A DNA stretch of 64,000 bases, taken from assembly GCA_905147135.1 (NCBI GenBank), contig LR990059.1, forward strand, positions 11,927,001-11,991,000, read 5' to 3'. Position numbers and translations under genes: made by a program. The notes below the pieces were generated by a model that had not been told where the DNA came from, ran no database searches, and saw only the letters and a list, made by a program, of their open reading frames with translations. This document shows, piece after piece, positions 30,994-41,366 of this stretch. Within the stretch, counting starts at the first letter, position 1; the number at the start of each line of letters is the position of its first letter. This DNA comes from Blastobasis lacticolella. Taxonomy: Eukaryota; Arthropoda; Insecta; Lepidoptera; Blastobasidae.

Positions 30994-31786
30994 TGCTCAG
31001 TGCGGCAGGATAAACACAGATGTCCGAAGTGAATTAGCGTCGACGTAATACAAATTCCACATGTCTAAAATTAAATAACTCCTCAATTAAAACGCCGGGT
31101 GGCCTGAACACTCGTAGCGGTTCTTTTAAAAACACAACCTGTTTGTTCTGTCAGCAATTATCGTGGCTGTATCACATCGGTTGATTCAATTCATGATTCA
31201 CAGCCGGAGTTGGGGCCGCTTTAAAAATTTAAAAGGTACCCTGTAAAGGTACCGCTTAAAGGGTAATTTTTTTATTGTCCGCGGGCGGTACTGGCGGGAA
31301 ATTGAAAGCTTTTGGTTGTTAGCTAGCAACCGCCGTGGCTCGTAAAACTGAATGGGCCTCTTTTTCATTGTTTCGTTCATTATACTGGGTGAGAGTGAGC
31401 GTGAACGGGATCGCCCTCTTTGCACACGTTGTTGCTTTTGCGATTACTGAATGTTCCTTTGAATGAATGAATGAACAATTTATTGCATAAATACAGGATA
31501 CAGTCGGTACATATCGGTAAAGATTACAGAGAAAACAACAAGCGGCTTTATGGTTTAAAGCGGTTTCTTTGAATACTTGTTCTTATGGTGTCTGACGAAT
31601 GAACGACAACAAAGGTAATATGGTTGGTTTAAACTCCAAATACACATAAAATAAACTCCACAGGTTTACAACCAATAAATTCAGTTGAATATTCTTTCAA
31701 AAACGAATAAGTGCTCTTTTAAAGTTTTGACGGCCTTGTTCCAGTTGCTTTAGTTGAATTACCATAAATAATAATTTTTGTTGTAT
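30994..31786. other. Unassigned stretch
   Basis: A 75-codon minus ORF at 31198-31425 is rich in Arg and Ser but lacks a domain. 'gaatgaatgaatgaacaatt' near 31461 may be a LINE tail. No gene recognised. Confidence 0.35.
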
Positions 31787-31985
31787 GTGAGCGACTGCCC
31801 TCTGAGCTCCGTGACCCTGCTACCAGGGAACCTACCCAGATTGGATCATGGTGACACATTCAGTCGCCTGAATGTGCAGGTTTCATCACGATGTTTCACC
31901 GTAAAATAATCGGTTAGTATTCAACTAATGTACATAACTCCGGCACATGGCTGCAGTGAGTCGGATACCGTTACCACACAGCCAT
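31787..31985 (-). mobile_element. SINE family B, internal part
   Basis: On the minus strand it contains 'aaacctgcacattcaggcga', 'aatctgggtaggttccctgg' and part of the head near 31985. Both extreme ends are missing or diverged. Confidence 0.65.
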
Positions 31986-32789
31986 GCTACTATCTCCAGC
32001 ATAGCCAAGACGATTACATAAATTATCTTATTTTCGTACGAAATTCGTTTCTTTCCAATTGTCTGACCCAAAATAACGATGACATACCGAAAATAGGTAC
32101 TATTAGACATAATAGGCGAATAAAGCCTTATACAAGAATTTACTAGCGTGACAGATAACGCCATATCGCTTAGTACGTGACCAGACCATAGCCAAAAAGT
32201 ACAAGTATTTATTTACTAAGACCGTCGCATACTAATAAAAGTTTTCGGCTTAGCCAGGATGACCTGTCACGGACCTCCGAAGGGCAGACTTTGTAAGCCT
32301 TTCGTGTGTTAAGTTCACTTTATGCAACATCCAAAGTATATCTCACTGGATTGGACGAAGCGTCGGGCGAATAAGCAAGTTTTCGCCCAAAAATGAGGAC
32401 CGCGTTGAATAATGGATCTGCCATTGCGTACACCGTTAATGGTTTCCATTTCAATTGAAACTGCTTGAGAAAGGCTGAGAGTTATGCTGAAACATGTAGT
32501 GATATTGTGTTACGAGTTATACCTACTACCGTGGACTGGGTTTAATTTGCAGGGAGACATTGATCACTTACTTTTCTCTGTTAAGTTCTAGGGGAAATGT
32601 TGCTCATTTTTAGTATACCTAACCATTAATCAGTGTCACACTCATTTTTGACATCTTTCTTAATTATTCATATTTTAAAATACCTAATGACATTTTGAAG
32701 GAACTGTTAAATTTTTGAAAATTATACTTAAATGATGATTAATTTTGATATAATTATACAGATCGACACATATTTAAAAAAATGAAATT
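31986..32789. other. Unassigned AT-rich stretch
   Basis: Short opposed ORFs near 32.0-32.15 kb overlap the SINE edge and look incidental. No gene seen. Confidence 0.35.
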
Positions 32790-32998
32790 ATTGACGTCTG
32801 AAATTTATTTTGTAATAATATTGTCATTTATTTAGACTTTTAGATGTAATGATATGTAAAGATGACGGTATGTACTCGTAAATCTGTACAAGCTTGCAAT
32901 TAGTTTATATTCACTACTGTATTTTGAATTTATACTGTATGTAAATTTTTAATTGATGAATTAAATAAATCTGAATCTAAATCTGAAAATAACTCTTG
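32790..32998 (+). repeat. Probable LINE 3' tail with aaatctg units
   Basis: Ends 'taaataaatctgaatctaaa' with two or three tandem aatctga/aatctaa units, a style of LINE 3' end seen in insects. No ORF attached. Confidence 0.4.
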
Positions 32999-34168
32999 AT
33001 TAAATGAGGTAAGTTAGAAATCAATGTCTCCCCGAAATCAAAGAAGCCCCAGTCCACTGTATGCGTGCAGTATGCGCTTCTTTTTCTTTTGGAACACCCT
33101 ACTTAAAATTAACACCCGACACGCAGACCAGCTTTATTATAATGCTCCTTAAAAGAGAAGCCATCAATTAATTGGTGTTCAACTCAGCTTAGACTGCGCT
33201 ATGTCTGGCGAGCGGCGTCTCTGCCCCGGAAGACCTCCATAATCCCGCGGCTAAACTTGTCAGTTTTTTGCGTTTATTTGGCAGTTTTATGGTTGCCAAT
33301 GTTAGCGGCGTGGCTTGGCAACCGATATTGGGTCTACTGGACCCCCTCCAAGCGTCGTAAACTTTATAGGTCCCATAGACTTCCCTCGAGACGCATAAAC
33401 TGAGACTAAACAAAAATATTATGGAAACATGCACTCGGCAGCGCCAAGCAATGCTCGGAAGACTTCGCGTCGTTTCTTTAACTTTAGTACAGGTTTATGT
33501 CGTTGTCGGTTGTGTTTATTTAAAGTTTTGAGATCTTCACAGTTTTGAGATGTGGCTTGTTGTTCGATGGAACTCGGACTGAATTCTGATTTGTATTTGG
33601 AAAGGGTATTGTTTTATGAATATGATAGAAGCGAAAGAGGTTTGTCAAGACCGTAGAATGTGGAACAACCAAATCTCCGCCTGTCTCTATGGAAAGAGGA
33701 CGAGGCATTATTTATGTACCTAATGTATGAATGTCTGAGTGCACACATTTCGTCGAATCTTTTCTTTATAATATATTAAATAACATCAACAGCCCATAAT
33801 AGAAAACGCTGATCTGATACCCAGTTGGCCTACAGAGACCCTAAGAGATCCAGCTAAGGGATCATAAAGAGGTCAAGCGGTCAAGCGCTTCGCTGTCCCA
33901 ACAATTCGTTTCTGTACAAGACTCGAGTTCTATGGACCTTTGTCGCCTTTTATGACACCCGTCAATGATTGGGGCTGTCGGTCAACACACGACAGGTGTC
34001 AATTATAGAAGTGAGATTCAATTGTAAAAACGAATTTCCCGCTACGCAGAAAACACTGAGCGCGGGTACAAAATATTTACAAATAAGCTTTCTTTTGGAA
34101 ATATGAAGCTTAGGTCTAGTCAGAAGCTCTCTGAAAGCTGTTAGGCAATATAAATTTTATAAGAAGAA
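32999..34168. other. Unassigned stretch
   Basis: An 81-codon minus frame at 33189-33434 starts with a hydrophobic run (IIFLFSLSLCVS) but has no further support. A diverged piece of a 'cgccttttatgacacccg' repeat is at about 33945-33965. Confidence 0.35.
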
Positions 34169-34947
34169 CTAGTGGACCCGGCGCGACTTCGTTCGCGTAG
34201 CGTTCTAACCCTACACCTGCCCTACACCTACCGTACACCTACCCTACACCTACCCTACACCTACCCTACACCTACCCTACACCTACCTTACACCTACCCT
34301 ACATCTACCCTACACCTACCCTACACCTACCTTACACTTACCCTACACCTACCCTACACCTACCCTACACCTACCTTACACTTACCCTACACCTACCCTA
34401 CACCTACCCTACACCTACCCTACACCTACCCTACACCTACCCTACACCTACCCTACACCTACCCTACACCTACCCTACACCTACCCTACACCTACCCTAC
34501 ACCTACCCTACACCTACCCTACACCTACCCTACACCTACCCTACACCTACCCTACACCTACCCTACACCTACCCTACACCTACCCTACACCTACCCTACA
34601 CCTACCCTACACCTACCCTACACCTACCCTACACCTACCCTACACCTACCCTACACCTACCCTACACCTACCCTACACCTACCCTACACCTACCTTACAC
34701 TTACCCTACACCTACCCTACACCTACCCTACACCTACCCTACACCTACCCTACACCTACCCTACACCTACCCTACACCTACCCTACACCTACCCTACACC
34801 TACCCTACACCTACCCTACACCTTAGGTGTGAATCTAAACCATTCCCAGATCCCCTTGAACACACACAAAAAATTTCATCAAAATCGGTCCAGTCGTTTG
34901 AGAGAAGTTCAGTGACATACACACTCACAGAAGAATTATATATATAA
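34169..34947 (+). mobile_element. Lepidopteran dispersed repeat containing a minisatellite
   Basis: Opens 'agtggacccggcgcgacttc' and 'gttcgcgtagcg', and closes with 'tttcatcaaaatcggtccag', 'gtgacatacacactcacaga' and 'tatatataaagat'. Both ends are familiar from one of the most abundant lepidopteran repeats; the middle has been replaced or expanded by the array at 34209-34824. Confidence 0.65.
34209..34824 (+). repeat. Minisatellite, 56 units of 11 bp in perfect register
   Basis: The unit is ccctacaccta. From the first unit at 34209 to the last at 34814 the spacing is exactly 55 x 11 bp, so no indel has occurred in 616 bp. A few point variants occur, such as ccttacactta at about 34331, 34375 and 34693. 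Because 33 nt is three units, it yields a 247-codon ORF with an 11-residue repeat (LHLPYTYPTPT), a by-product. The minus strand carries a regularly spaced GGG per unit. Confidence 0.95.
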
Positions 34948-35359
34948 AGATTTCTAAGCGCATTTATTGACAAACTTAAAAAAGTACTTTAAAAACTAGT
35001 GTATTTGCGCCGCTAAAGCATGCTGTATATTCTAAAAATTCTGTAACGTCGCTTTTAATATCACAAATCTAATCTCAAACATTTTCCACCAGCCGCCAGT
35101 CGAGTGGCCCACTAACTTAAAAGTATATCGGATGACTCCTCAAGGTGATTACTCTTCGGGTACCAGGCTCCCATGCTACTGAAGGAGCACACTTAGTATC
35201 TGGCAATGTCTTTGGACATGGTCCAATAGCTCGGTTTGCAAATAGAGAACCGGTTCAGCAACCACGGCCGATTGAAGTGATTGCCCCGCGCTTGTGTTAA
35301 GTAATTGGAAGAATAATTTCAATCGTATGTACTTTGAAATGACTACATTAATGCGATCT
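34948..35359. other. Unassigned stretch
   Basis: GC-balanced from 35090 to 35290, with no ORF or repeat match. Nothing further seen. Confidence 0.35.
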
Positions 35360-35400
35360 GGGGTCCTATTTTTGAACCGCTGGCTTCGAGTCGTACGGTA
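35360..35400. repeat. Single TIR of the 'GGGGCTC' MITE family
   Basis: Reads ggggtcctatttttgaaccg followed by 'ctggcttcgagtcgtacgg'. The opposite end is not found downstream, so the copy is truncated. Confidence 0.5.
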
Positions 35401-35640
35401 TGAAAAATTATTATTAAATTATAGCTGTTTTTTTAGAGGCGGAGAACTTAATATTGAAATAAAATAAAGAAAAAAGACTTTAGTATCAGTGAATGGAAAG
35501 TAATGGAAATATAATGTTATGGCATTCATGTTTGAATATAATTTCGGTAATGTTGCTGCCGTGACTGGCTGATTATACTATTTTCATACACTTTTCACAA
35601 CAATTATACAACTTATAGATTTAAAGCAACGTATTATAGA

Positions 35641-35747
35641 GGTGGGCAACGCATTGGCGATACTCTTGGTGTTGCTAATGTCTATAGGCAGTGGTGACCA
35701 CTTTCCATCAGGTGGCCCGCTTGTCTACCGAATGACATAAAAAAAAT
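35641..35747 (+). repeat. LINE 3' tail nested in the foldback element
   Basis: Reads 'ggtgggcaacgcattggcga', then 'gaccactttccatcaggtgg' and an A-run at about 35738-35746. A 5'-truncated LINE copy of about 107 bp. Confidence 0.65.
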
Positions 35748-35854
35748 TGCTGCCGTAGTTCGCTAATAACTCACCGAATGTTGTGTTCGATCGTTTCTGT
35801 GTTTATCGGTGTAAAAATTGACTTGACAATTATGTCAAGATTATGACACGATAA

Positions 35855-35894
35855 ACATTATTTTCTATGGAGATTACTCCATAGAAAATAATGT
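35855..35894. repeat. Perfect 18-bp hairpin with ATTA loop
   Basis: acattattttctatggag is followed by atta and then its exact reverse complement. It lies inside the foldback element and is too short for a typical pre-miRNA. Confidence 0.85.
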
Positions 35895-36693
35895 AATGGA
35901 GTTAGGTCACACAATCTCGCTAGTCAAAGTGAAATTATTCATTGATGTTCCTTTCTTTTCTCATAAAAAATGTTGTTTGGCGTTGGACCTCGCTTTTGAA
36001 TGAATGAATAAGTTAATTAACACACGACGGCCACATGACCGAAATCATTTGCAAACATAAATGCCATAATTTTATATTTCCAATAAAGGTAGTTTCACTG
36101 ATATGAAAAAAAATTTCTTTTATTTAATTCAGTTCTTCGCCTCAACCAAAAACAACCTTTACTTACAAGTAGGAAATAGATGATGCGCTTATTACACATT
36201 CCTAAATTCAGTAGACTTAATTCAGAAGCAACTAGCTTTTAAATTTAGAAGCTTCTGATTACACTGTTCTAAATTCAGTTACTAAATTCATTTACTGGTT
36301 GAAGCGTCACGAAGTCGGACGTGTTGTGTACTGGAATGGCTACAGTACTTTTGAATTCCCGCCATTCTGTATTCTTTTTAATTAGATGTTGCGTTCGAAA
36401 ACTGCACTGCTTGACATTGACATGAAAACTAAACATGATTCTTATAAGTAAGCGATCATCTTGCCGTTAATGACGCTCTCTAATAATGTTTAGTAATATT
36501 TATTTTAAATATGATTTCTCTAAAAAGGCCTAATGTCACAAGATTAAACTTACACAGTTAAATTACCAGGCAAAAATGAGTTTCTGAACGTACATCTGAA
36601 TTAAGTAAGTTACTAAATGCTATTATGCCTATCCTATATCCTAAATGCGTTTCTAATTAGGCTTCTAAATTCAGAAACCATACGCTTTTCTAA

Positions 36694-36866
36694 CGGCCGA
36701 TTTTTCATCCTTGGATAAAATTTATTGCCTGATAAAGTAATATACTACCAAATTAAAATAAACTATAGTCCTGGACTTACATATGAACTAATGATACGAT
36801 TTTATTTTAGTTGCATAATAACTTATCAGACTGATATGTTTTATCTGAGAATTGAAAAATCGGCCC
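36694..36866. mobile_element. MITE, copy 2 of the 15900-16062 family, flanked by TAA
   Basis: Left end cggccgatttttcatccttg, right end inverse 'gggccgatttttcaattctc'. Internal 'taaagtaatatactaccaaa' aligns with the 15.9 kb copy. TAA on both sides fits a TWA-type 3-bp duplication. Confidence 0.7.
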
Positions 36867-38088
36867 TAAATTTAGCATCCTAACTTGCCAAATGCGATTA
36901 CATTTGACTGAATTCAGTAACTGAATGTAATAAGCGAATAAGGTGATAAGGCCACAAGTCCCACAACACAAGGAATAATGTGGAGATTCGAATTTGGTAG
37001 GCATTCAAAAGAAAAAGAGAAATCTTGTATTTGTTTCTACCTACATATCTTGATTACAATTATTTATTAAGGTACACATAAAATATGTAGTAATACACTA
37101 ATACCTACATCTAAAATACAAAAAATATACACTAATACATGTCGCAAAAAAAATAGATTTTCCATATTTTATTGATATTCAGCGCTTTCTGCGTTCGGCT
37201 GTCCTTGACATAAGAAAACGAGTTCCTCAATTAAACTACTACTTCATTCCGTTCATTTTGCCCAGCAAATTCTATAGATGGCATTGTACAAACTAGCAGT
37301 CAAACACTTACACATTTTCAGGATAGCTGGCGCTAGTAGTACGGAAATAATTATATCTCACATACATATAAAAATTAAAAAAGTCGTCCACACCGCTGCA
37401 CCCCGGAATGGTGCCCAGAATGGTTTCAATATAGGTATGTAGAATAGCGATGCAAATTCTACATATATTGAAATTGACTTTTCAATTCACTTGACATGGC
37501 TAAATTGACGCTTTGCGATTGATAGCGATTATTGATAAGATGAAGTTTAAAAGTATTTTTTAAGTAGGTACATATTTCTTTTTCATCAGGTTCAGGATCC
37601 TAAAAAATAATAAAAGAAATATATGAAACCAATATCTTACCTACGAATCAAATCGTGAACACAATAATCCAACTAGGAATATATATTATGTTTCTCTACA
37701 TAATCCGTAGAAATCTCATAAAAACATTATTATCCGAAGAGAAAGACGAAAGTATTCAAATATTTACCTTCGCAATGAAGGCGAGGGATTTCCTTTGTCT
37801 GTTGGCAGACAGACAACTGTTTATAATGAGATTTATTTAGCGAAAAATGTTGTTTTCTATATTCGGTGACCCCGCTGTTGTTTTACCGTGTTTAGCCAGC
37901 AGCTACCAGACCCTCTATAAGAGGTAACGACGGCCATTTTATTTTAAAGACAAAGTTTTATTGTTGTTGAGAGTTTCAGTCTCGAATTCGGAGTGGACTA
38001 GCGAAGTCACAGAAACCTTATTTGTTTAGATTTTTGTGATAATAACTAATTTTATAATTAATGCGGTTGTTTGTCTGTTACATTTTCA
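36867..38088. other. Unassigned stretch
   Basis: A segment at 37395-37430 ('ccccggaatggtgcccagaa') is the inverse of 41263-41285 and so part of a repeat. The rest is AT-rich; no gene seen. Confidence 0.35.
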
Positions 38089-38275
38089 CTCCTTGACCGC
38101 TGAACAGATATACACAAGGAGATAAAAGTACCAACGATGGCACCAGGGGAAGACATTTATGCTACTTTTTATCCCCATAATCATAGAGTAACTACTTACC
38201 TACTATCGTAAACATCTGAATTTTACGCGGGCGGACGAAGTCACAGGTCTGATAAGCTAGTTAGGTATGAATTTT
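38089..38275 (-). repeat. Lepidopteran dispersed repeat, minus orientation
   Basis: On the minus strand it reads 'gacttcgtccgcccgcgtaa' near its start, the common opening of this repeat class. Non-coding. Confidence 0.55.
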
Positions 38276-38360
38276 TATAAAGTTACAATAGTTACTTTCC
38301 TAAGTAAAGTGGCTTATGAAATTTCTTGCAAATCTAGGATATAAAGTACTTATCTTGTAC

Positions 38361-38545
38361 TAGCGACTCGCCCCAGCTTCGTATGGGCAGAAACCTTAAC
38401 AAATTATACACCTAAACCTTCCTCATGAATAATTCTGTATGTTGGTGAAAACTGCATGAAAATCCGTTCAGTAGTTCTTAAGTAATCGCGAACAGAAAGG
38501 CAGACAGATATACGCGGAGTGGGACTTTGTTTTATAATATGTAGT
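38361..38545 (+). repeat. Lepidopteran dispersed repeat, plus orientation
   Basis: Reads 'gcgactcgccccagcttcgt', 'gaaaatccgttcagtagttc' and 'cagacagatatacgcggagt'. A typical member of the same broad repeat class. Confidence 0.6.
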
Positions 38546-38620
38546 CATTTTGTTAGTAACAAAAAAGCACGCGACATACATAAAGTTTATAGTAAATAAT
38601 ACACTATTAAATAAAATCAA

Positions 38621-38866
38621 TAAATATGCTTGGACAAATTCACACAGCGCCATCTAGCCCCAAAGAAAGCAAAGCTTGTGTTATGGGTTTTAGATAACTG
38701 ATAAACCATTTATATACTTTTTTTTTACATACTTATTATACAAACAATACCCAGACCCGTAACAGAAATTAAAATTCATCATTTCAATTTCTGCTCGGCC
38801 GGGAATCGAACCCGGGACCTTTGCGTGGCGACCGGCATGTTAACCAACTAAACCACTCAGGTCGTC
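38621..38866 (-). mobile_element. tRNA-derived SINE, family A, full length
   Basis: A 246-bp minus-strand copy with head 'gacgacctgagtggtttagt', box B 'GGGTTCGATTCCC', and the complete 3' end 'aatttgtccaagcatattta'. One of the two best preserved copies. Confidence 0.85.
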
Positions 38867-39186
38867 AAAAAGGTCCGGTATTTCAACAATTAGCAAGAAA
38901 TTCAGCGTACAAAACTTACGTAAGTAAGAAACGAGATTATATTTTTCTTTGTATGAAATAGAGATAGATTTATTATTGCACCTAATGGAAACCACGCTAA
39001 TGGATTACGCCGTATTCGTGGTATTAATCAAAGCTGGGGTACCGGGGTAATAAAATGCAGTTCCGGGAGTTAATGACTAACGACGTACTAGCCAAAGGTT
39101 GTACAATTTATTGCGCGACGAATAGATACCGAAAGAAGTCTAAATATACTTATTTGCAAAATCTTCTAAAGTTCTGAACAGGTCCT

Positions 39187-39393
39187 GGGGCTCTTTTTTT
39201 GAATCGCTCGCTTCGATTCGAACGGTTTTCGATTTTAATTTTCGGCGTGAACACAAGGTCTTTTTAAAAACACATTGGCAACACCGAAAGAGTACGGTTT
39301 AAAAAAGGGCAAAGTAGCATCATGCATAAAAATATCACTTTTTTCATGCCGAAAATTAGTTCGAATCAAGGCGAGCGATTTAATAATTGAGGC
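39187..39393. mobile_element. MITE, 'GGGGCTC' TIR family, complete copy
   Basis: Left end ggggctctttttttgaatcg, continuing 'ctcgcttcgattcgaacgg'; the right end is its diverged inverse ('attagttcgaatcaaggcga'). An internal 'attggcaacaccgaaagag' is shared with 60.38 kb in inverse sense. About 207 bp, no ORF. Confidence 0.7.
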
Positions 39394-40586
39394 TAACATC
39401 TGAATAAAACTAACTTGTAATTTAATAGATCCGATTCCATAAGTCCTATACTTAGGCACCAAGTCTGACTTGATAATAAAATGACAGTGGCAATGTCGCG
39501 ATGATTTCTGATTTTTCCCGTCTATTCAAACCTACATTCAACTTTCTTTCACAAACTATCACACTAGTCTCTATCCAAATAGTAATCTCAAATAGCCGGT
39601 TAAAACTTTTGAGTCTCACAAAAAAAAACAATGGACACCGGATAAAAGAAAATAATCTTCATTAGAATAAACAAGACCGTTGAACGAAGAAGTTGTTCTT
39701 TGCAACTGCTTTAGTTTCGTATAGTTTACCTTTCGCTCTTCCCTACAACCTTTTACCTCACGTGCCGAGGTAAACTCTCCAAGGAGTACACATAGGACCA
39801 AGAGACACTGCAGAAGTGGATAGTTACGGAGCGTGAGCACATCAAAGGCAAAGAAAACACGATTGTAGACAAATTTGTCCTCACTGCGCCTTTACATTAC
39901 AAAGAAAAACATTTGTGACAACTGAATAATTCATTCACAGCGATTCGAACAATAGATTTTTGCATTTCGCCAGCTCCGCCTCGGTTCGCTCGATTGGGGA
40001 AGTTAATACTTTAAATGTAAAAATGTACTTTGGCGATATTTTAACGACTAGGTTCGAATCTTTATTTAATTCTGGTTTGTGGTTTGTTTTTATTTTGAAT
40101 TTCCTGTAAAGAAAACCAAAGATAGTGAACAAGTAGATATAAATAGACAGCAATTAAAATATAAGCTACAATGATATAAGCAATCAGGATTACATATGCA
40201 TGTGACTGTGCAATTTACATAACACAAGAACTTTTTTTAAATTTCATTAATGATAGGACACACTACTACCACCTTGGCATTTAGGGGATTAGCCTCCCAC
40301 TCATTCCTAAGATTTCACTACAAATTTTAAATCCAGTGCTACTTTGAAACTATATATTTTAACGAAAATCTGACAAACCACAAGCATATAGGTTTAATGT
40401 TGAATGTAGTAGAGGAGGGTTTGCTTTAATTTTTTTGGCTAAATATTCAAGGTTATAATTTAATGTATATTGGTTTATGGATCATGTCTACAAAATTTCA
40501 TTGGCTTTGACAGCGTAATATTGGAATAATGGTCAAACTACGTTATTATCTGCAGTATTCTTTAAAGTTGTCTATTGTTTATGTCT
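39394..40586. other. Non-coding stretch with a diverged TIR-family relative
   Basis: The part 40320-40540 ('caaattttaaatccagtgct', 'tctacaaaatttcattggct') resembles the interior of the 30.03 kb TIR element. A possible tiny minus-strand exon at 39757-39807 is discussed as a finding. Confidence 0.4.
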
Positions 40587-40591
40587 ATTAC

Positions 40592-40670
40592 TCACTTAAA
40601 CACTAACTGATGCTGTAACTGAAGGAAAACATCGTGAGGAAACCTGCACATTCAGGCGACAAGCTCTATA
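40592..40670 (+). repeat. SINE family B, short internal fragment
   Basis: Contains 'aacactaactgatgctgtaa' and 'gaggaaacctgcacattcag'. No head or tail. Confidence 0.6.
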
Positions 40671-41000
40671 GTATAGTTTTTAATATCTGTTTATTAACCA
40701 TCTACATTCACGCATTATAAAGTACCTACCTTGTACCTACTAAACAGTTCATGATCACAGCCAAGATCAACGAAAGACGACCAAAGGCCAAGCCCCATGC
40801 AATGGTAAACCAAATCCGTTTGACATTAGCCACAGATCTTCAAAATAACAGTAATAAAATATATAAACGGCGTTACATCGTCGGAGAGATGTCACGACTT
40901 CTATAATGAGGCTATACGACGTGCAGAGGGACAAATGCTCATAACAAAACAACATGTACATCAGGTAATTACGGAGATTCGACTGTCATGTTTAACATTC

Positions 41001-41130
41001 GACCTGTTAACATGGTTAACAGGAGAACCTGACCAGATTGGATCATGGTTACATATTCAGTCGCCTGGTACTGTGTAGGTTTCATCACGATGTTTTCCCT
41101 CGCTATAAGAGCATCGGTTAGTGTTCAACT
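41001..41130 (-). repeat. SINE family B, internal fragment
   Basis: On the minus strand it contains 'gcgagggaaaacatcgtgat' and 'aaccatgatccaatctggtc'. Opposite orientation to the fragment 330 bp upstream. Confidence 0.6.
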
Positions 41131-41138
41131 AATGTATG

Positions 41139-41366
41139 TATGTATGTAATCTCTTTATTACATCAATTTATAACATTACAGGATGTCAGTGTTGGATTGG
41201 TGATGGATTGTTACTAATGTTGTGTTCAAGAAGTTTTGCTATCCAACGAGGCCAGCCAGCTTTCTGGGCACCATTCCGGGGGGCAGCGATGTAAATGCCT
41301 TTTAGTTTTAGTGTAAGTTGATGTGTTATGATTCTGTAAATATTTTGTTCGTACCTAAATAAATCT
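41139..41366. repeat. Unclassified dispersed repeat
   Basis: Begins 'taatctctttattacatcaa' (shared with 27.42 kb), includes 'tttctgggcaccattccggg' (inverse at 37.4 kb) and ends 'cctaaataaatctctta'. Probably a LINE-derived segment; orientation uncertain. Confidence 0.45.

Larger units (their letters stand above)
35450..36128. mobile_element. Long-TIR foldback element, about 0.68 kb
   Basis: The arms at about 35456-35560 and 36020-36128 are inverted copies over roughly 100 bp; 'tatcagtgaa', 'ttatggcattcatgtttg' and 'atttcggtaatgtt' have counterparts on the right. A LINE-tail copy sits inside (35641-35747), as does a short perfect hairpin (35855-35894). Related pieces lie at 4.55-5.56 and 22.26-22.45 kb. 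No coding capacity. Confidence 0.6.

Noticed and set aside
33189..33434. Secreted protein with an N-terminal hydrophobic stretch
   Set aside because: After the hydrophobic run the peptide has no domain, and no splice or conservation evidence supports it.
34209..34824. Interstitial telomere
   Set aside because: The insect telomere unit is TTAGG; the 11-bp unit here reads TAGGTGTAGGG on the other strand and sits inside a dispersed repeat.
34172..34915. 247-codon ORF with an 11-residue repeat
   Set aside because: It is the forced translation of an 11-bp minisatellite (33 nt = three units). The composition is dictated by the repeat and there is no start context or splice support.
39616..39840. 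74-codon secreted protein ORF on the minus strand
   Set aside because: Its first codon is GTG, not a normal eukaryotic start, and no in-frame ATG lies upstream. Only a small exon candidate remains.
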